A DNA stretch of 64,000 nt from Ecdyonurus torrentis (GCA_949318235.1 OX439132.1:45986641-46050640); one strand, 5' to 3'. Positions 23,167 through 35,937 are shown, counted from the first letter of the stretch. Made by a program: numbers and translations. The notes: generated by a model not told the origin, from the letters alone.

Positions 23167-23421
23167 AAATAAATACAATTACATAAATATGTGAAAAAAC
23201 CATCGCGGTTAATGCTACTAAAACAATAGGATAGAGATAGGACGAGAGAAATTAGAGCACCGTGTATTGAGAGTTAAAATAATATTTTTCACATTTAGCT
23301 AAGTTTGGTACCAAATATTTGCTGCGCTTTGTGAAGAAAGCAACAAACTTTCAGGGTTTGTTTAGTTCATCGAATTGAACATTTCTGGAAGGGCAGCCAG
23401 CAGAAAATTTTAACCTATCGA

Positions 23422-24309
23422 CAGGGGCGGATCCAGGAATTGTGTTTGGGGGGGGGGGGGCGATCTCCTAGAAAATAACCCATGTAGGACCGGGGGGGGG
23501 GGGGGTAGCGCGCCGCAGGCGAAAACTTTTATTTGGCCACGCCCCTTTTTGGAAAATATTGCAAAATTAGTATGCCTTTGAAAAAATATTCTTGAATTGC
23601 AAAATTTTGGATTTGGTAGTTTTTTTGTTTTTTTATGTAAGCAAAAAAAAAAAAAAAAAGTAAAAGTTGGAAGAATGATTTCTGAAATATTTTCTATTTT
23701 CATCTCTTTGTAAAATTATTAATGTTATTTCACTGAAAAAAAAAAAAAAAAAAAAAAAACTTGAAAAAAACAAAGAGCAAAATTTAAATAAATTATTAAT
23801 ATTGTATATTATTTTATTATTATTAATTTATTTTTTATTATTATTTTTTTTTTTTATATACACCAATTTACTAAAAATGGTTTTGCAATTTTTAAAACTA
23901 TTATCAATATTGTAAAACATAAAACTTATATTTGGATGCAAAAATATTTTGAGATAAAAATTATAAAATTAACATTAAAGTATTTTTTTTTTTTTTTTTT
24001 TTTAGTTCTTATCGCGAGCAAAATATTTCGTGGATGTCCAAGTATTAACAGAACTATATCTCTGATATATTACCCTGATGACATGACAACTAGGGGATGT
24101 TAAAAAAATTATTTTTTGTTATACTGTATTTACTGTAGTCAGGATTTAAACGCTTATATCCAGCAATAAAAGTTGCGCCGAAGGCGCAAAAAATTTTTTT
24201 TTGTGGACTTCATTTTTTTCAACGTTTGCTCATTTTTTTCCACCCACGTGGGCCGTTTGGGGGGGGGGCGGTTGCCCCCCACCGCCCCCCCCCCCTGGAT
24301 CCGCCCCTG
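23422..24309. mobile_element. hAT-like MITE nested in the composite insertion
   Basis: Perfect 16-bp inverted repeats CAGGGGCGGATCCAGG and CCTGGATCCGCCCCTG with 8-bp duplication CCTATCGA (23414-23421, 24310-24317). The other arm shows the uninterrupted site near 27062-27072. 888 bp, with G and A homopolymers and no transposase. Confidence 0.9.
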
Positions 24310-27300
24310 CCTATCGACCTGGAGCGACCTTTGAAGGGGCACTTAGACCCTTTTGGTTGCTATTTTTTCCTGCGGCTGTTTTTGAGTTAATCAAAAATTT
24401 CTTTTTAGGTTATGATTTCGGATAATGTCTAATATAGTCACAAAAAAACTCGAAATCGTAAACTCAAAATTAGTCCCGCAAATCAAAATCAAAGTCAAAA
24501 TGGCGTCACCTGGCACACCTTTAATTAGCAATAAATCCAAATCTGGCATGAATACGAAAAAATGTTTCAAACAAAAGTTAAAGAACATAAAATTACCAAC
24601 AATTTGATGCCGTAGTTTTTAATGTTAGTCCCATAGATTCCAAAATATTGAATTTTGAAAGTCAATTTTGGAGCATTTTTCCTCTGTATCTGTATTAATG
24701 AAACTTCAATATTATAGTAAAACTCGTAAAAAAGGAATTTGGCCGAGTCAAATTTACTTCTTAGGGACCAAAATAATTAATAGTTTCCAAAAAATATCAA
24801 AAATTTGAGTTGTCCTGAAATTTCGGAACACTCAAAATTCAAAATGTCCCGGATTTTTTTTTAAATTTGTAATTAAAATTTGGTCTTGGTGACCCCATAC
24901 ACTAAAAAAATTGCAATTTATAGTGTCCCGGAAATGTCCCGGAATCCAAAATAGTCGAGATATTGCTTAATATCCGCTTCATATCAACTTCTAATATATA
25001 CATATACATAAGTAACATAAAATTTGTCCAGAATATTCACACACCAAATTCCATAGTCACACACTGTTTAAATATATTTAAATTACTGGAAATATACTCA
25101 ACAGAAATTAGTATAATTACAAAAATAAAAATAACTTAATCAGATTATGTGATTTATAATTAATATAGTGCGAGGTGAATATATGAACACCTTCTTTATC
25201 CGCAGCTTTACCCGCAATGGACGTAAACAGTGTTATTTTGTCTATGAATGGTTTCAGTGGCACTCACTGTATACTGTAGTAGTATACCAATTCATTTTTA
25301 AAATTTGTAGCTTTTTGAATATTTCTATACAGTGGTGACATAATATTGTGCGTTTTCGCAATGCTTGGGCAGTTAAATACATTGCCCAGCATAGGACAAA
25401 CATCAATTTTGATATTTTGCATAGATAAGTTAATGTGTTTCAATGCTTTTATACTTCTTCTCAGATGCGAAAACAGCATATTTTTATCTATAAAAAATCG
25501 TGAGTAAAAATTTTTTTTCGTTTTTTTTTTTTTTTTTTTGCTTAAAAACATCGTTTTCCTATATGGTCAATATAATTTACACAGCAATATATTAATAACT
25601 TATTATGAGATATATATGTCGTCGAGGCACAAGCTTAAACCACCCATGAGTCAAACCATCCGATACAAATATACATGACTTTCCCTATTTTTTTAAGGGT
25701 TTGATGCTAATGTCTATATGTGTATATTATATGAATGTTTCATCCCCATCCTCCCTTAATTGTAAAATAGCCTTTATAGGCTTTTACGTATTGTAAATAA
25801 TTTAAGTTTTCTTACGTTAGCGATGTGTAATCATTCATTTATTCAAATAATTCACGCTAAATTTGCAATGTTATTCTTGTGAAAACTTGGTAAAATTCAA
25901 ATGGTAAAATATATTATTTTCATCGTGTACGTGTCGTGTGTATATACATATACTGTATTTATTACATATTAATCTACACTGAATATAACATAATGATAAA
26001 AATGTGTTTTTGTTTTTTAAAATTGTAATTATGTAATTGAGACGATAGTTTTTACCATAATTTATAGAACCACACAAAGTACAACACGGACACTGGTACA
26101 CACACTATACAGTGAGTGCCACTGAAACCATTCATAGACAAAATAACACTGTTTACGTCCATTGCGGGTAAAGCTGCGGATACAGAAGGTGTTCATATAT
26201 TCAACTCGCACTATATTAATTATAAATCACATAATCTGATTAAGTTATTTTTATTTTTGTAATTATACTAATTTCTGTTGAGTATATTTCCAGTAATTTA
26301 AATATATTTAAACAGTGTGTGACTATGGAATTTGGTGTGTGAATATTCTGGACAAATGTTATGTTACTTATGTATATGTATATATTAGAAGTTGATATGA
26401 AGCGGATATTAAGCAATATCTCGACTATTTTGGATTCCGGGACATTTCCGGGACACTATAAATTGCAATTTTTTTAGTGTATGGGGTCACCAAGACCAAA
26501 TTTTAATTACAAATTTTAAAAAAAATCCGGGACATTTTGAATTTTGAGTGTCCCGAAATTTCGGGACAACTCAAATTTTTGTTATTTTTTGGAAACTATT
26601 AATTATTTTGGTCCCTAAGAAGTAAATTTGACTCGGCCAAATTCCTTTTTTACGAGTTTTACTATAATATTGAAGTTTCATTAATACAGATACAGAGGAA
26701 AAATGCTCCAAAATTGACTTTCAAAATTCAATATTTTGGAATCTATGGGACTAACATTAAAAACTAGGGCATCAAATTGTTGGTAATTTTATGTTCTTTA
26801 ACTTTTGTTTGAAACATTTTTTCGTATTCATGCCAGATTTGGATTTATTGCTAATTAAAGGTGTGCCAGGTGACGCCATTTTGACTTTGATTTTGATTTG
26901 CGGGACTAATTTTGAGTTTACGATTTCGAGTTTTTTTGTGACTATATTAGACATTATCCGAAATCATAACCTAAAAAGAAATTTTTGATTAACTCAAAAA
27001 CAGCCGCAGGAAAAAATAGCAACCAAAAGGGTCTAAGTGCCACCTTCAAAGGTCGCTCCAGGTCGATAGGTTAAAAATTTCTGCTGGCTACCCTTCCAGA
27101 AATGTTCAATACGATGAACTGAACAAACCCTGAAAGTTTGTTGCTTTCTTCACAAAGCGCAGTAACCAAGGTCTATACTCTGGTAACAAACCTAGCTAAT
27201 TCTATTCGAGTTATATGCCAATAAGCGCAAGCTATGTAAGTGCATACCTTAAATACAACACTTGGTTGTGTTTTATATTTCTATCTCTAATTTCTATCAT

Positions 27301-27553
27301 CTTTTACTTTTTCCTCCCCTTTCTGTGCAAAATCTGCCTTGCATACAAGTATGTACCACGAAATGAGACGACGTGCAGGATGGTGGCCAGCCGCTAGCTT
27401 CTTCGCATTTGGGGAATGCGGAGGGGGGAGCGCGGCGGGCATCGTTCGGCACGCGACTTTGCCCCGCTCTCTCACTATTACACAGCGAGCGCTATGTGAA
27501 CCACACGTATCAAGCGGTGATGCTTGGTACAGGTGAGCACATTGTATTGCTGT

Positions 27554-27657
27554 GGGCTGCTGATGAGTGCCTAAGACCCGCGATGTTTTTTGTGCACTAA
27601 TTATATAATTAGTGCATAAAATTCGGAACGGATATGGACGAAACGCGCGTCCAGCTA
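27554..27657 (+). ncRNA. Hammerhead ribozyme motif with enlarged stem-II loop
   Basis: CTGATGA core at 27560-27566 and GAA at 27640-27642. Stem III is ACGC/GCGT (27643-27650) followed by C at 27651, giving the predicted cleavage 27651/27652. Stem I pairs GGGCTG (27554-27559) with CAGCT (27652-27656). Stem II pairs GT(G)CC with GGAC with one bulged G; the loop is about 64 nt and contains the 24-nt palindrome 27593-27616. Known type-I metazoan hammerheads use GAAACGCGCGTC just as here. Activity is uncertain because of the bulge and long loop. Confidence 0.65.
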
Positions 27658-27999
27658 GATCGCGAGAGGTGTGGGTCGTGAGGATATTTGGTATGTTTGG
27701 TTAGCTTTTGCACAGAATCACCAATCCTTTTAATTTCTTTTCATATAAAACGTCCTAGCCAAAATGCTAGTGAATTGATTTGAATCCCTTCTCCATACTA
27801 TCAAAATTAGAGAATTTCGCTCTGTATTAACTCTCAATACACGGTGCTCTAATTTCTCTCGTCCTATCTCTATCCTATTGTTTTAGTAGCATTAACCGCG
27901 ATGGTTTTTTCACATATTTATAAATAAATACAATTGACAAATAACAAGTAAATAAAAAAATTTCGCCACAATAACTGGATAATATCCGTGTGTTTTAAT

Positions 28000-28640
28000 C
28001 TTGCATCTTGTGCAAGATTGTTTAACAATTACTCGAGACAAATGATAACATTGTGCAAGACGAATATAATCTTGCACAAGATCACTTACTTGCGTAAGAC
28101 TTTGCACTTCTTGTGCAAGATTTACTTTTAATTACTCAAGATACAAATCTTGCGCAAGATTAATCTTGGAAGAAAATTGTAACATGCTAAAGATACAAAA
28201 TCTTGTTCAAGAAAGCAAAAATTACTCAAGAAAAATTCTTGCTTGTGCAAGAAAAGATCTTGTGCACTCTTGAGCAAGAACAATCTTTCACAAGATACAA
28301 ATCTTGCCCAAGATGAGAAAATCTTTCACAAGATTCCTTTCTTGCTCAATCAGCTCAAGACAAGATCGATCTTGCACAAGAAAAAAAAATAATTATTTCT
28401 TGCTCAAGATATAGAGTCTTGAACAAGAAAATCAATATATTGGATAAGATTTTTCTTCTTGCACAAGTTAGTATCTTGAGCAAGACGAAATTTTCTTCTT
28501 GCGCAAAAAAATGTAATCTTGCAAGGGAATTTGTCGTCTTGCAAGTAAAATTTCCGTCTTGCAAGATTTTTTAAAATCTTCAGCAATATCTTGTGTAATC
28601 TTTTGTGATCTTGCAAGATCTTGCGTAAAATTTTTGAGTA
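28000..28640. repeat. ATCTTG/CAAGAT-rich array
   Basis: The longest such array, ending TTTTTGAGTAGGGATGACATG, the inverted form of the start at 22412-22430. Confidence 0.8.
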
Positions 28641-29126
28641 GGGATGACATGTCAAGTGAGGCTTCCATCCAAATAGTTGCAACGCCTCATTTCCTTTGTT
28701 TTAATGTTTCCTTCTCTCCTTACTTGACTCCATCAATCATCATCATAAATCGGAACCTATATCAGAGACCTATAGTACCACACATATGATCACAAGAGCG
28801 TGGACATTTTTAACAAAACCCTAAACCCAATCCTTTTATTCCAATTACCTTACCCAATTAAACAATTATAGAAAACAAAAGCAATGCTTCAAATCGATTG
28901 AGGCGATGTGAGCTGAATTAAAGCTCCAGAGCGAAAACAATAGGCTAATTAGTTTAATAATTACCCTCGTAAAACCAACCAACAGACTGGTGCCCTTATG
29001 TTAGCATTGATACATGTGTGGTTAATTGAATTTTTAAAATGTATTAGATTGTTTATATGCTATTAAAAAAAGCATAAAAAAATTGCATTTTTTACGGTGA
29101 AAACTGAGGAGATGTGCATTTTGCAG
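28641..29126 (+). other. Pre-tail flank of Z3
   Basis: From 28985 it matches the upstream flank of Z1 and Z4; ends at the acceptor TTTTGCAG. Earlier part not recognised. Confidence 0.5.
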
Positions 29127-29854
29127 GCCGTCGTCTGAAGAAGCAAGTTGTTGAGCCACAAGACAGCGAGAGTGAAAGCAACGATGAAGTCACTACGTCA
29201 CTTTATTTCTGTCAAGATTGCGACGTTTATTTTAAATGTAAAACATCTCTGCAGAGCCACGTCAGCAAGACTCACGACAACAAGGCTCGTCAACCTGGGC
29301 AAGTCACCTTCAAATGTGACCTCTGTCCTAAATATTATAAAAGTAACAAAGCTTTATGTGGGCACTATAGACACCAACATCCAAGAAAGTTGAGATTCTC
29401 GTGTAAGATTTGTGCAGCAATGTTTTCTAATAACGGCGAGTTTAAACAACATAAAATAAATTTACATGGTAAAGAACTTTACCCGTTTGTATGCAAGGAG
29501 TGTGGAAAACAATTTATAGAGAACAAATCTTTAAGACAACATTCAAAGTTTGCACATGGCATTGAGATAAAAATTGGCACACAATTGTCTTGTAGGTTTT
29601 GTGCTGAGAAGTTTCCAACAAGGCAACTAAAGAAAGAACATATCACACAACATCACCCCGAGATGTGTCTCAAGTGTCGCTTATGTCCACGTGTTTTTTA
29701 TGAGAAGCATAGGAGACTGGCACATGAGCTTAATGTTCATCGTCAAAATGTTGATCATCCAGGTAAAATTTTCTCGTGCAATATCTGTACATTTATCGTC
29801 ACGACAAAGGTAGTCTTACAAAAACACGTGAAGTCAGTGCATAAAACAAAATAA
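29127..29854 (+). CDS. Terminal zinc-finger exon Z3 (seven C2H2 fingers), unit 1
   Basis: About 242 residues. The GRRLKKQVVEPQ lead-in and acidic stretch precede six fingers at the Z1 positions, then a seventh at about 218-239 (FSCNIC ... HVKSVHKTK) with all four ligands intact; TAA at 29852-29854. Helices: finger 2 SNKALCG, finger 4 ENKSLRQ, finger 6 EKHRRLA. It is the only tail found for unit 1 and probably represents the ancestral last tail of each unit. DNA binding is inferred from the family. Confidence 0.94.
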
Positions 29855-31350
29855 GCAATTAACTGACTGCACGATTATCTAAGAGTAACATTTTAATCAC
29901 AAAAAGAACAGCCATTATCTTGATTTTAATTTTTTTTTTTCACATAAATGTTTCAAGTTTTTGACTTTTTTTTAATCAGGTAAAAACTGTTGAAATTGTA
30001 AAATTTAAGGAGATTTAATTTAACTCTCTGACAAGCACGTTAGACCCAGAGAAACCAAAAATTCTTAAAATTATGCGATGGCAGAATTGTTTAACTATAC
30101 CATATTGTATTGTGAATTGTATAGAATTGTATTGTATTCATATATACTGATTCCGTTTTTTTTTTTTTTTTTTTTTTTTTAATGCTTTTTGACTCTTTTT
30201 CCTTGGCTTTTTTTATTGTTCAATTGTAAAAATATTATGATTACATATGCAAAGCTTAGCTTGGAAAATCCTGCCTTGCGATTTTAAAAATAGCTCTTCA
30301 TAGGCAGAAACGGGCGAGAGAGAGAGAGAGAGAGAGTATGCTGACAGTTACGCACATTGTTGCGCATGAGTGGCCAACTTGCAAGCTACGTCTTCTTTTA
30401 TTAAAGTCATAGACCACATAACACAACTTGTGCTTTTTAATGAATAAACGCGAAATGGGATCTTCAAGATCGATGACAAATTTTACGAGTATGCTTATTT
30501 AGCAACACGAGAGAGTGTGAAAAAACTGTAAAGTATGCAATTTGTGTGAAAATTCATGTTAATGACGTCAGAAACATGCAAAAATTAGTATGAAATTGTT
30601 GTGCAGATTGCACAAATTGAATATTCTGATCACTGCTACGGAGCTACAGTTGGGTTTTGAGACAAATTAATCTTATTTATGTAAATCCTATAAGTGTTTT
30701 GTGATATATATAAATGCTTATGTTTTTCTCTGGTCTATTTCCTTTAATATAAATTACTAGCTAATGTTATTTTTGTATACGGTATTTTTGAAATTAAACC
30801 CTTTCTGAATGTGAATATGATAGTTTTATTTAAATACATTATTGAATTATCAAATTATTTTCAAGTAATAAAAAATCTCTAAAATTTGGCATTTTTGTAA
30901 AAAAATATTAAAAATTATATTGTAAATGAAATAAAATGTAGTGACCTCAAAAATTTTTCAACAGTATTTAGTTTTAAAGTAAAAATTGCATGATTTTCTA
31001 TTGAAGAGTTAACAGTAACTTTAATATAGATTTTCCTCTTTTATTTTAGGCACACATCACGTAAAGAATAAAAGTACGTAATTTATGCCTCATTTGTTGT
31101 AGTAATGATCACCCTCGCTGAGTGTTGCTCGATTGTTAAATCGAGAGAAATGATGTTTGTTATCACTCAATTTTAACGCTACAAAATACAGTTAAATAGC
31201 CATATGATATACTAAAAGAAAGATAATTTAATAAGAAATTAAACTATGTTTTTTTTTTGTTTTGTTTTTTTTTTTTTTTTGCGATACAATAACTTTTGGT
31301 TATAGTGCGGTGTCTTAATGGATGAACCATGCATTTCATTCTAAAGCAAC
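29855..31350 (+). other. 3' flank of Z3 and intergenic sequence
   Basis: Starts like the Z2 3' flank (GACTGCACGATTATCTAA), with a T run near 30155-30180 and a GA run at about 30316-30336. The part from about 30780 resembles 6870-7140 of the Z1-Z2 spacer. No exon seen. Confidence 0.5.
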
Positions 31351-32405
31351 GAAACTTTCAACACTTGTTCTTGACCACCAATGGTTGATTTTTAGAAGCG
31401 GTACCCCGAGATACTTCCGTCAGGTCAACCCCTGGTGACCTTACAAGGTCCAATTTTGACTCATTTGGTTTTTATTTTTTCTCGAAAAAAATATTGTGTG
31501 TATCAAATTGATATTTTCACCAGATGATGGAGTAATAAATTTTTTATTATTATAAATTTTTTCAAAATTCAGTGTTGCATAATTTTGCAACAGTGATGCC
31601 AAACTTAAACTTTCTTAAGCAAAAGTGATTAAAAGTTGAAAAATAAAAAAGAGTAAAAATGAAGTTCCAATGTTTAATACCATGCATTAACATTATAGCA
31701 ATATAATTAAAATAATATTTCCGAATTTGAATATAAACTTTAATATTTTTTTAGTATTTTCCTAGCTGCGAGTTTTTGAATCTGCGACTCTCGCTCTCAA
31801 TACAATAGCCAGTCACGGACTTCATTCATTCATTTTTCATTAATTTTTTCTTTCTGTGTAATTCTTTTTATAAATAATAAATAATCTAAAATAAATGATA
31901 GAAAAGTCCGTGCCTTTTTCGCTATATATTGTTTTGAGAGCGAGAGTCGCAGGTTCAAAAACTCGCAACTAGGAAAATACTAAAAAAATATTAAAGTTTA
32001 TATTCAAATTCGGAAATATTATTTTAAATATATTGCTATAGTGTTAATGCATAGTATTAAACATTGAAACTTCATTTTTACTCTTTTTTATTTTTCAACT
32101 TTTAATCACTTTTCCTGAAGAAAAATTATGCATTTTGTTGACTTCGTTTACGTTTGGCATCACTGTTGCAAAATTATGCAACACTGCATTTTGAAAAAAT
32201 TCATAATAATAAATAATTTATTCCTCCATCACCTGGTGAAAAAATCAATTTGATACACACAATATTTTTTTCGAGAAAAAATAAAAACTAAATGAGTCAA
32301 AATTGGACCTTGTAAGGTCACCAGGGGTTGACCTGACGGAAGTATCTCGGGGTACCGCTTCTAAAAATCAACCATTTGTGGTCAAGAACAAGTGTTGAAA
32401 GTTTC
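31351..32405. repeat. Long inverted repeat 1 (about 1.05 kb)
   Basis: Left arm from GAAACTTTCAACACTTGTTC, right arm ending GAACAAGTGTTGAAAGTTTC. Arms of about 440-480 bp around a centre near 31800-31925. No coding content; may be a foldback element. Confidence 0.8.
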
Positions 32406-32514
32406 ATTATAGTCCATATATGTATATAATATATATATATATATATGTTTGAAAATTTAAATATCAATCGAGAGGTACGTGTCATGATGATAAAAATTCA
32501 TTGTAGTCTTACCT

Positions 32515-32885
32515 TCTATAGGGTCTATGCATTCATGTTAAAGTTGACGCCATGTTGGATAACTCAATAACATGGGTGACATAGGAAATAAAACCATTTT
32601 GCCAGTTTTAAACCACTATGCAATATTTTTGAGAGCATTGATGCTGTAAATATGTTGAATTAGTATCTCAAGTATGTGAGAAAAATAACAAGAACAAAAA
32701 ATTAACCGATTTCGCGAAGAAAATTAGCTTAAATGAAGTTTGTCCTATGCTGAGCAATGTTATGCACTACTCCAGTATGGCCTCAAAGCGCAATAAATAT
32801 GACGTCATCCGCATACACCCTATAAGACCCTGGGCTTTCACTCGCTGCTTGTTTTTTGACGATAAAAAATAACACACAACACCGC

Positions 32886-32984
<99 letters not shown>

Positions 32985-33830
32985 GCCTATATATACACAC
33001 ACATATAGTGTCACCATATTGTACTCTAACAGACGAAATCTCTTTTAAAAATGGTTTAAAATGTTTATTTATTAGAATTGAACACATACTGCTTGTATCG
33101 TGACATATACTTAATAAACAAAGTATAATATAAATATATTGTGCATGTCGTTGCATTTATAATAAATGTAAAATTATAAAGATGATTTATTCATCATTCA
33201 TTATTATTCATTCATTCATTTTATTATAATGTTTATGTGACAAGATCTATATTACTATGTAATCTTCTGATCAATAAATTTATTTATTTATTTATGATTG
33301 TCTGCGCATGATGTCATACTGAATGTGCTTTCACGTCATACTGGATTAATGAACCAAAATTTCTCAGCAGAGGACAAAATTCGTTCTTTGGGAAATTGGT
33401 TATTTTTTGTTACATAGGGTGTATGTGGATGACGTCATATATATTGCGCTTGGAGGCCATACTGGAGTAGTGAATAACATTGATCAGCATAGGACAAACT
33501 TCATTTAGGCCAATTTTCTTTGGGAAATCGATTAATTTTTTGTTAATGTTATTTTTCTCACATACTTGAGATGCTAATTCAACATATTTACAACATCAAT
33601 GCTCCCAAAAATATTTCATAGTGGTTTTAAACTATGGCAAAATGATTTATTTTATTTACTCACATTATACTTTTGAGATACTAAATTCAATGCTCTAAAT
33701 AATATGCTCTCAAAAATATTGCTTCATATTTTCAAACTGCCAATATGAGTATAATATGAATCATTTTACTATATATAGGCCCATGTTATTGAGTGATTTA
33801 ACATATGTTGGCATGAACGACATGTCAAAA
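32515..33830. repeat. Long inverted repeat 2 (about 1.3 kb) around a TA run
   Basis: Arms include GACGTCATCCGCATACACCC (left) against GGGTGTATGTGGATGACGTC (right) and TCAATAACATGGG against CCCATGTTATTGA. The centre holds a TA microsatellite (about 32886-32990). Confidence 0.75.
32886..32990. repeat. TA microsatellite (about 100 bp)
   Basis: Near-continuous TA run with one interruption near 32905. Confidence 0.9.
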
Positions 33831-34030
33831 TAGCTTTTAAAAACGCGTAAATTCAAGGGCGTTTTATGGTCACCATTTCTTGTATTTTTATTATTTTATC
33901 TCAATATTGTTCGATTTTTTTTTTTTTTTTTTTTTTTTTAATATTATTGTCTATTTTTTTATTGAATTTTCTGTTCTATTATACTGGGACTGAAGAGAGG
34001 CATTTCAAATTGTGCCATTTATGATAAAAC

Positions 34031-34851
34031 ACACTGCCCAGTAAACCACAGTTTTTTCACATGTACATTGCAAGTACTTTTCCGATGGAAGAATGTCAGT
34101 ACCAGTGACGTCACATGAGCTGGGAGTGACACTCTTACATCGGAAAAGTACAGTACAGAGCAGCAAAAATGTTAACAAAGGATATGCCGCTCCAATGAGG
34201 TATCTGGACAGTTACTGTCATTACAACAGCAAGGTGTGTCCACTGCCGCAATTCACCGCCTTCTTGTGCAGTCACTTGTCTATAAACAACCAAAAGATGC
34301 ATGCCTCCTGGATGGGCAGTCTCGTGCACACCTTCTCTCTCTTTTTGTTCTCGCTGCCTGTATCGAGAAAATATCATACACAAACAAACTGAAGACAGCA
34401 AAAAATCAACTCCACCTCTCTCGCTCTCCTAGTTGATCGTGTTGTGCGCTCACACTCACGCACTGTTTTTCCTATAATATAGTATTGGTATGAATTTTAG
34501 ACAGAGAGAACGAGAGAGAGAGAGAGAGAGCGAGAGAGGTATGGAGTTGTTATTTTGCTGTCTTCAGTTTGTTTGTGTATGATATTTTCTCGATACAGGC
34601 AGCGAGAACAAAAAGAGAGAGAAGGTGTGCACGAGACTGATGCCCATCCAGGAGGCATGCATCTTTTGGTTGTTTTATAGACAAGTGACTGCACAAGAAG
34701 GCGGTGAATTGCGGCAGTGGACACACCTTGCTGTAGTGATGACAATTTCTGTCCAGCTACCTCATTGGAGCGGCATATCCTTTGTTAACATTTTTGCTGC
34801 TCTGTACTGTACTTGCAAACTACTTGTGAAAAGCTGTGGTTTACTGGGTGT
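34031..34851. repeat. Long inverted repeat 3 (about 0.8 kb)
   Basis: Left arm starts ACACTGCCCAGTAAACCACA, right arm ends TGTGGTTTACTGGGTGT. The left arm has a nested mini-element (about 34077-34151) with ends ACTTTTCCGATG and CATCGGAAAAGT missing from the right arm. The centre has a GA-rich run (34508-34540). Confidence 0.78.
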
Positions 34852-35039
34852 ACAACATATTACAGAATAAAACTGAAAGAATGTAAAATGTATGATTATT
34901 TCTGCAATAATATAATTCTAAAATAAAATCATTATCTATTAAATTTACATATCTCTGATTACGAGAGTTGAGGATACAGATTTATATAGTTCTTTTAAAT
35001 TTAACATAATGCAAAATAAAATACTTCGTAAAACGTATG

Positions 35040-35451
35040 TTTTATTTTTTAGCGAAAAAAGTATTTCAAAAGTATTTCTCCCGCGCAAAAACTTCTAACG
35101 CATTTGCATTTCGCATGTGTTTTGTTTCCAAACAGATGCCAAATTTTGGCCAAATGAAAACAAGAAATTTAGCTGTGCTTTTTGTACTAATTGTCAATTA
35201 AACTGTCAATGAATATACTAAATACTAACATAATATTTTAATTCAGTATTAAGCAATAATTCTGATAATTTGTTTGACTTGTGCGGATTTACAAAAATAT
35301 TTTTAAGATCACCAGTCACCACTCGCAACATTCGGTATACCCAACATTCTCATTGTTGCTGCTCGAATGATGTCCGGTTACTTCTTCTCATGATATAACT
35401 ATCATGCTTCTTCTATTATAAGCTTTCAAAGAAAATATAAAAAGAAAAAAG
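35040..35451 (+). promoter_or_regulatory. Candidate promoter / 5' non-coding exon region, unit 2
   Basis: Paralogous to 12790-13193 (shared GCAATAATTCTGATAATTTG and ATTAAACTGTCAATGAAT) and ending at a donor-like AAAAG/GTAAAC. The start site cannot be placed. Confidence 0.35.
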
Positions 35452-35681
35452 GTAAACAAAATTGATGTTACAATCTTAGCAGATGCATTATATTATGTGT
35501 ATACATATATACATACATACTGATTTGTAGGAAAAAGAAATAAAGTTGTACATTATTGATATTTCCTGAGATTTTGCTTGCCCCGGTTTACTGTACGATA
35601 GATCAAATATATTGAGGTATATAATATGCATACTTTTATTTCAGTAATTTATTGTCATGTGTTTGCCAGAGCAGCTTGAGC

Positions 35682-35852
35682 ATGAGTCAGCTGACGTTGA
35701 AATGTGAGAAGTTTGGTCTGAGCCGAGGACTGCGTGACTTGCTGTCCAGTGGAGATCTGGTGGACGTGACCCTTGCCTGCCAGGGACAATATATCCAGGC
35801 ACACAAGACTGTGCTGGCTGCCTGCAGTCCACACTTCAGGTCTCTCTTCAAG
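35682..35852 (+). CDS. BTB head exon 1 (start codon), unit 2
   Basis: Same 57 residues as the unit 1 exon; BTB core AHKTVLAACSPHFRSLF. Start chosen at MSQLTL as in unit 1. Acceptor TTATTTCAG upstream leaves a short 5' UTR. Donor AAG/GTAAGT. Intron 1 is also nearly identical to unit 1, indicating recent duplication or conversion. Confidence 0.95.
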
Positions 35853-35937
35853 GTAAGTGTCCACGTCAAACCAGGCTAGCTGCCATGTGAGTGACAACTT
35901 ATGTATATCTATACAATACATAATTTTATGATTACAG

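Larger units (their letters stand above)
23181..27921. mobile_element. 4.7-kb inverted composite insertion with hammerhead motif
   Basis: 14-bp direct repeat AAATAAATACAATT on both sides (23167-23180 and 27922-27935). Both ends carry the same terminal sequence in opposite orientation (CCATCGCGGTTAATGCTACT at the left, its complement at the right), continuing with TTAGAGCACCGTGTATTGAG. Arms are 23197-25275 (interrupted by a hAT at 23422-24309) and 26110-27910 (with about 650 bp extra, 27165-27830, holding the hammerhead motif). The centre is unique. No reverse transcriptase frame. Consistent with a Penelope-like or retrozyme-like element in inverted dimer form (inference). Confidence 0.75.
13100..29854 (+). 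other. Unit 1: BTB-C2H2 zinc-finger gene with one tail
   Basis: Gene-level entry. The coding path is 14280-14450, 14536-14620, 15481-15569, 16360-16460, 16534-16886, 17137-17196, 19743-20072 and 29127-29854. The segments sum to 1917 nt, an open frame of 638 aa plus stop. All junctions are GT-AG and phases agree throughout. The tail has seven fingers. The 9-kb last intron contains a relic pre-tail flank without a tail exon and a 4.7-kb inverted insertion, suggesting loss of tails. The left boundary is uncertain. Confidence 0.8.

Noticed and set aside
24425..24607. 60-aa frame repeated inverted at 26772-26954
   Set aside because: Duplicate is due to the inverted arms; no protein similarity recognised, too short, within a transposon.
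32767..33156. 129-aa minus-strand frame with Tyr-Ile repeats
   Set aside because: Translation of a TA microsatellite.
34093..34392. 99-aa frame in inverted repeat 3
   Set aside because: Both arms give mirrored frames; no domain, and GA/CT-rich composition.
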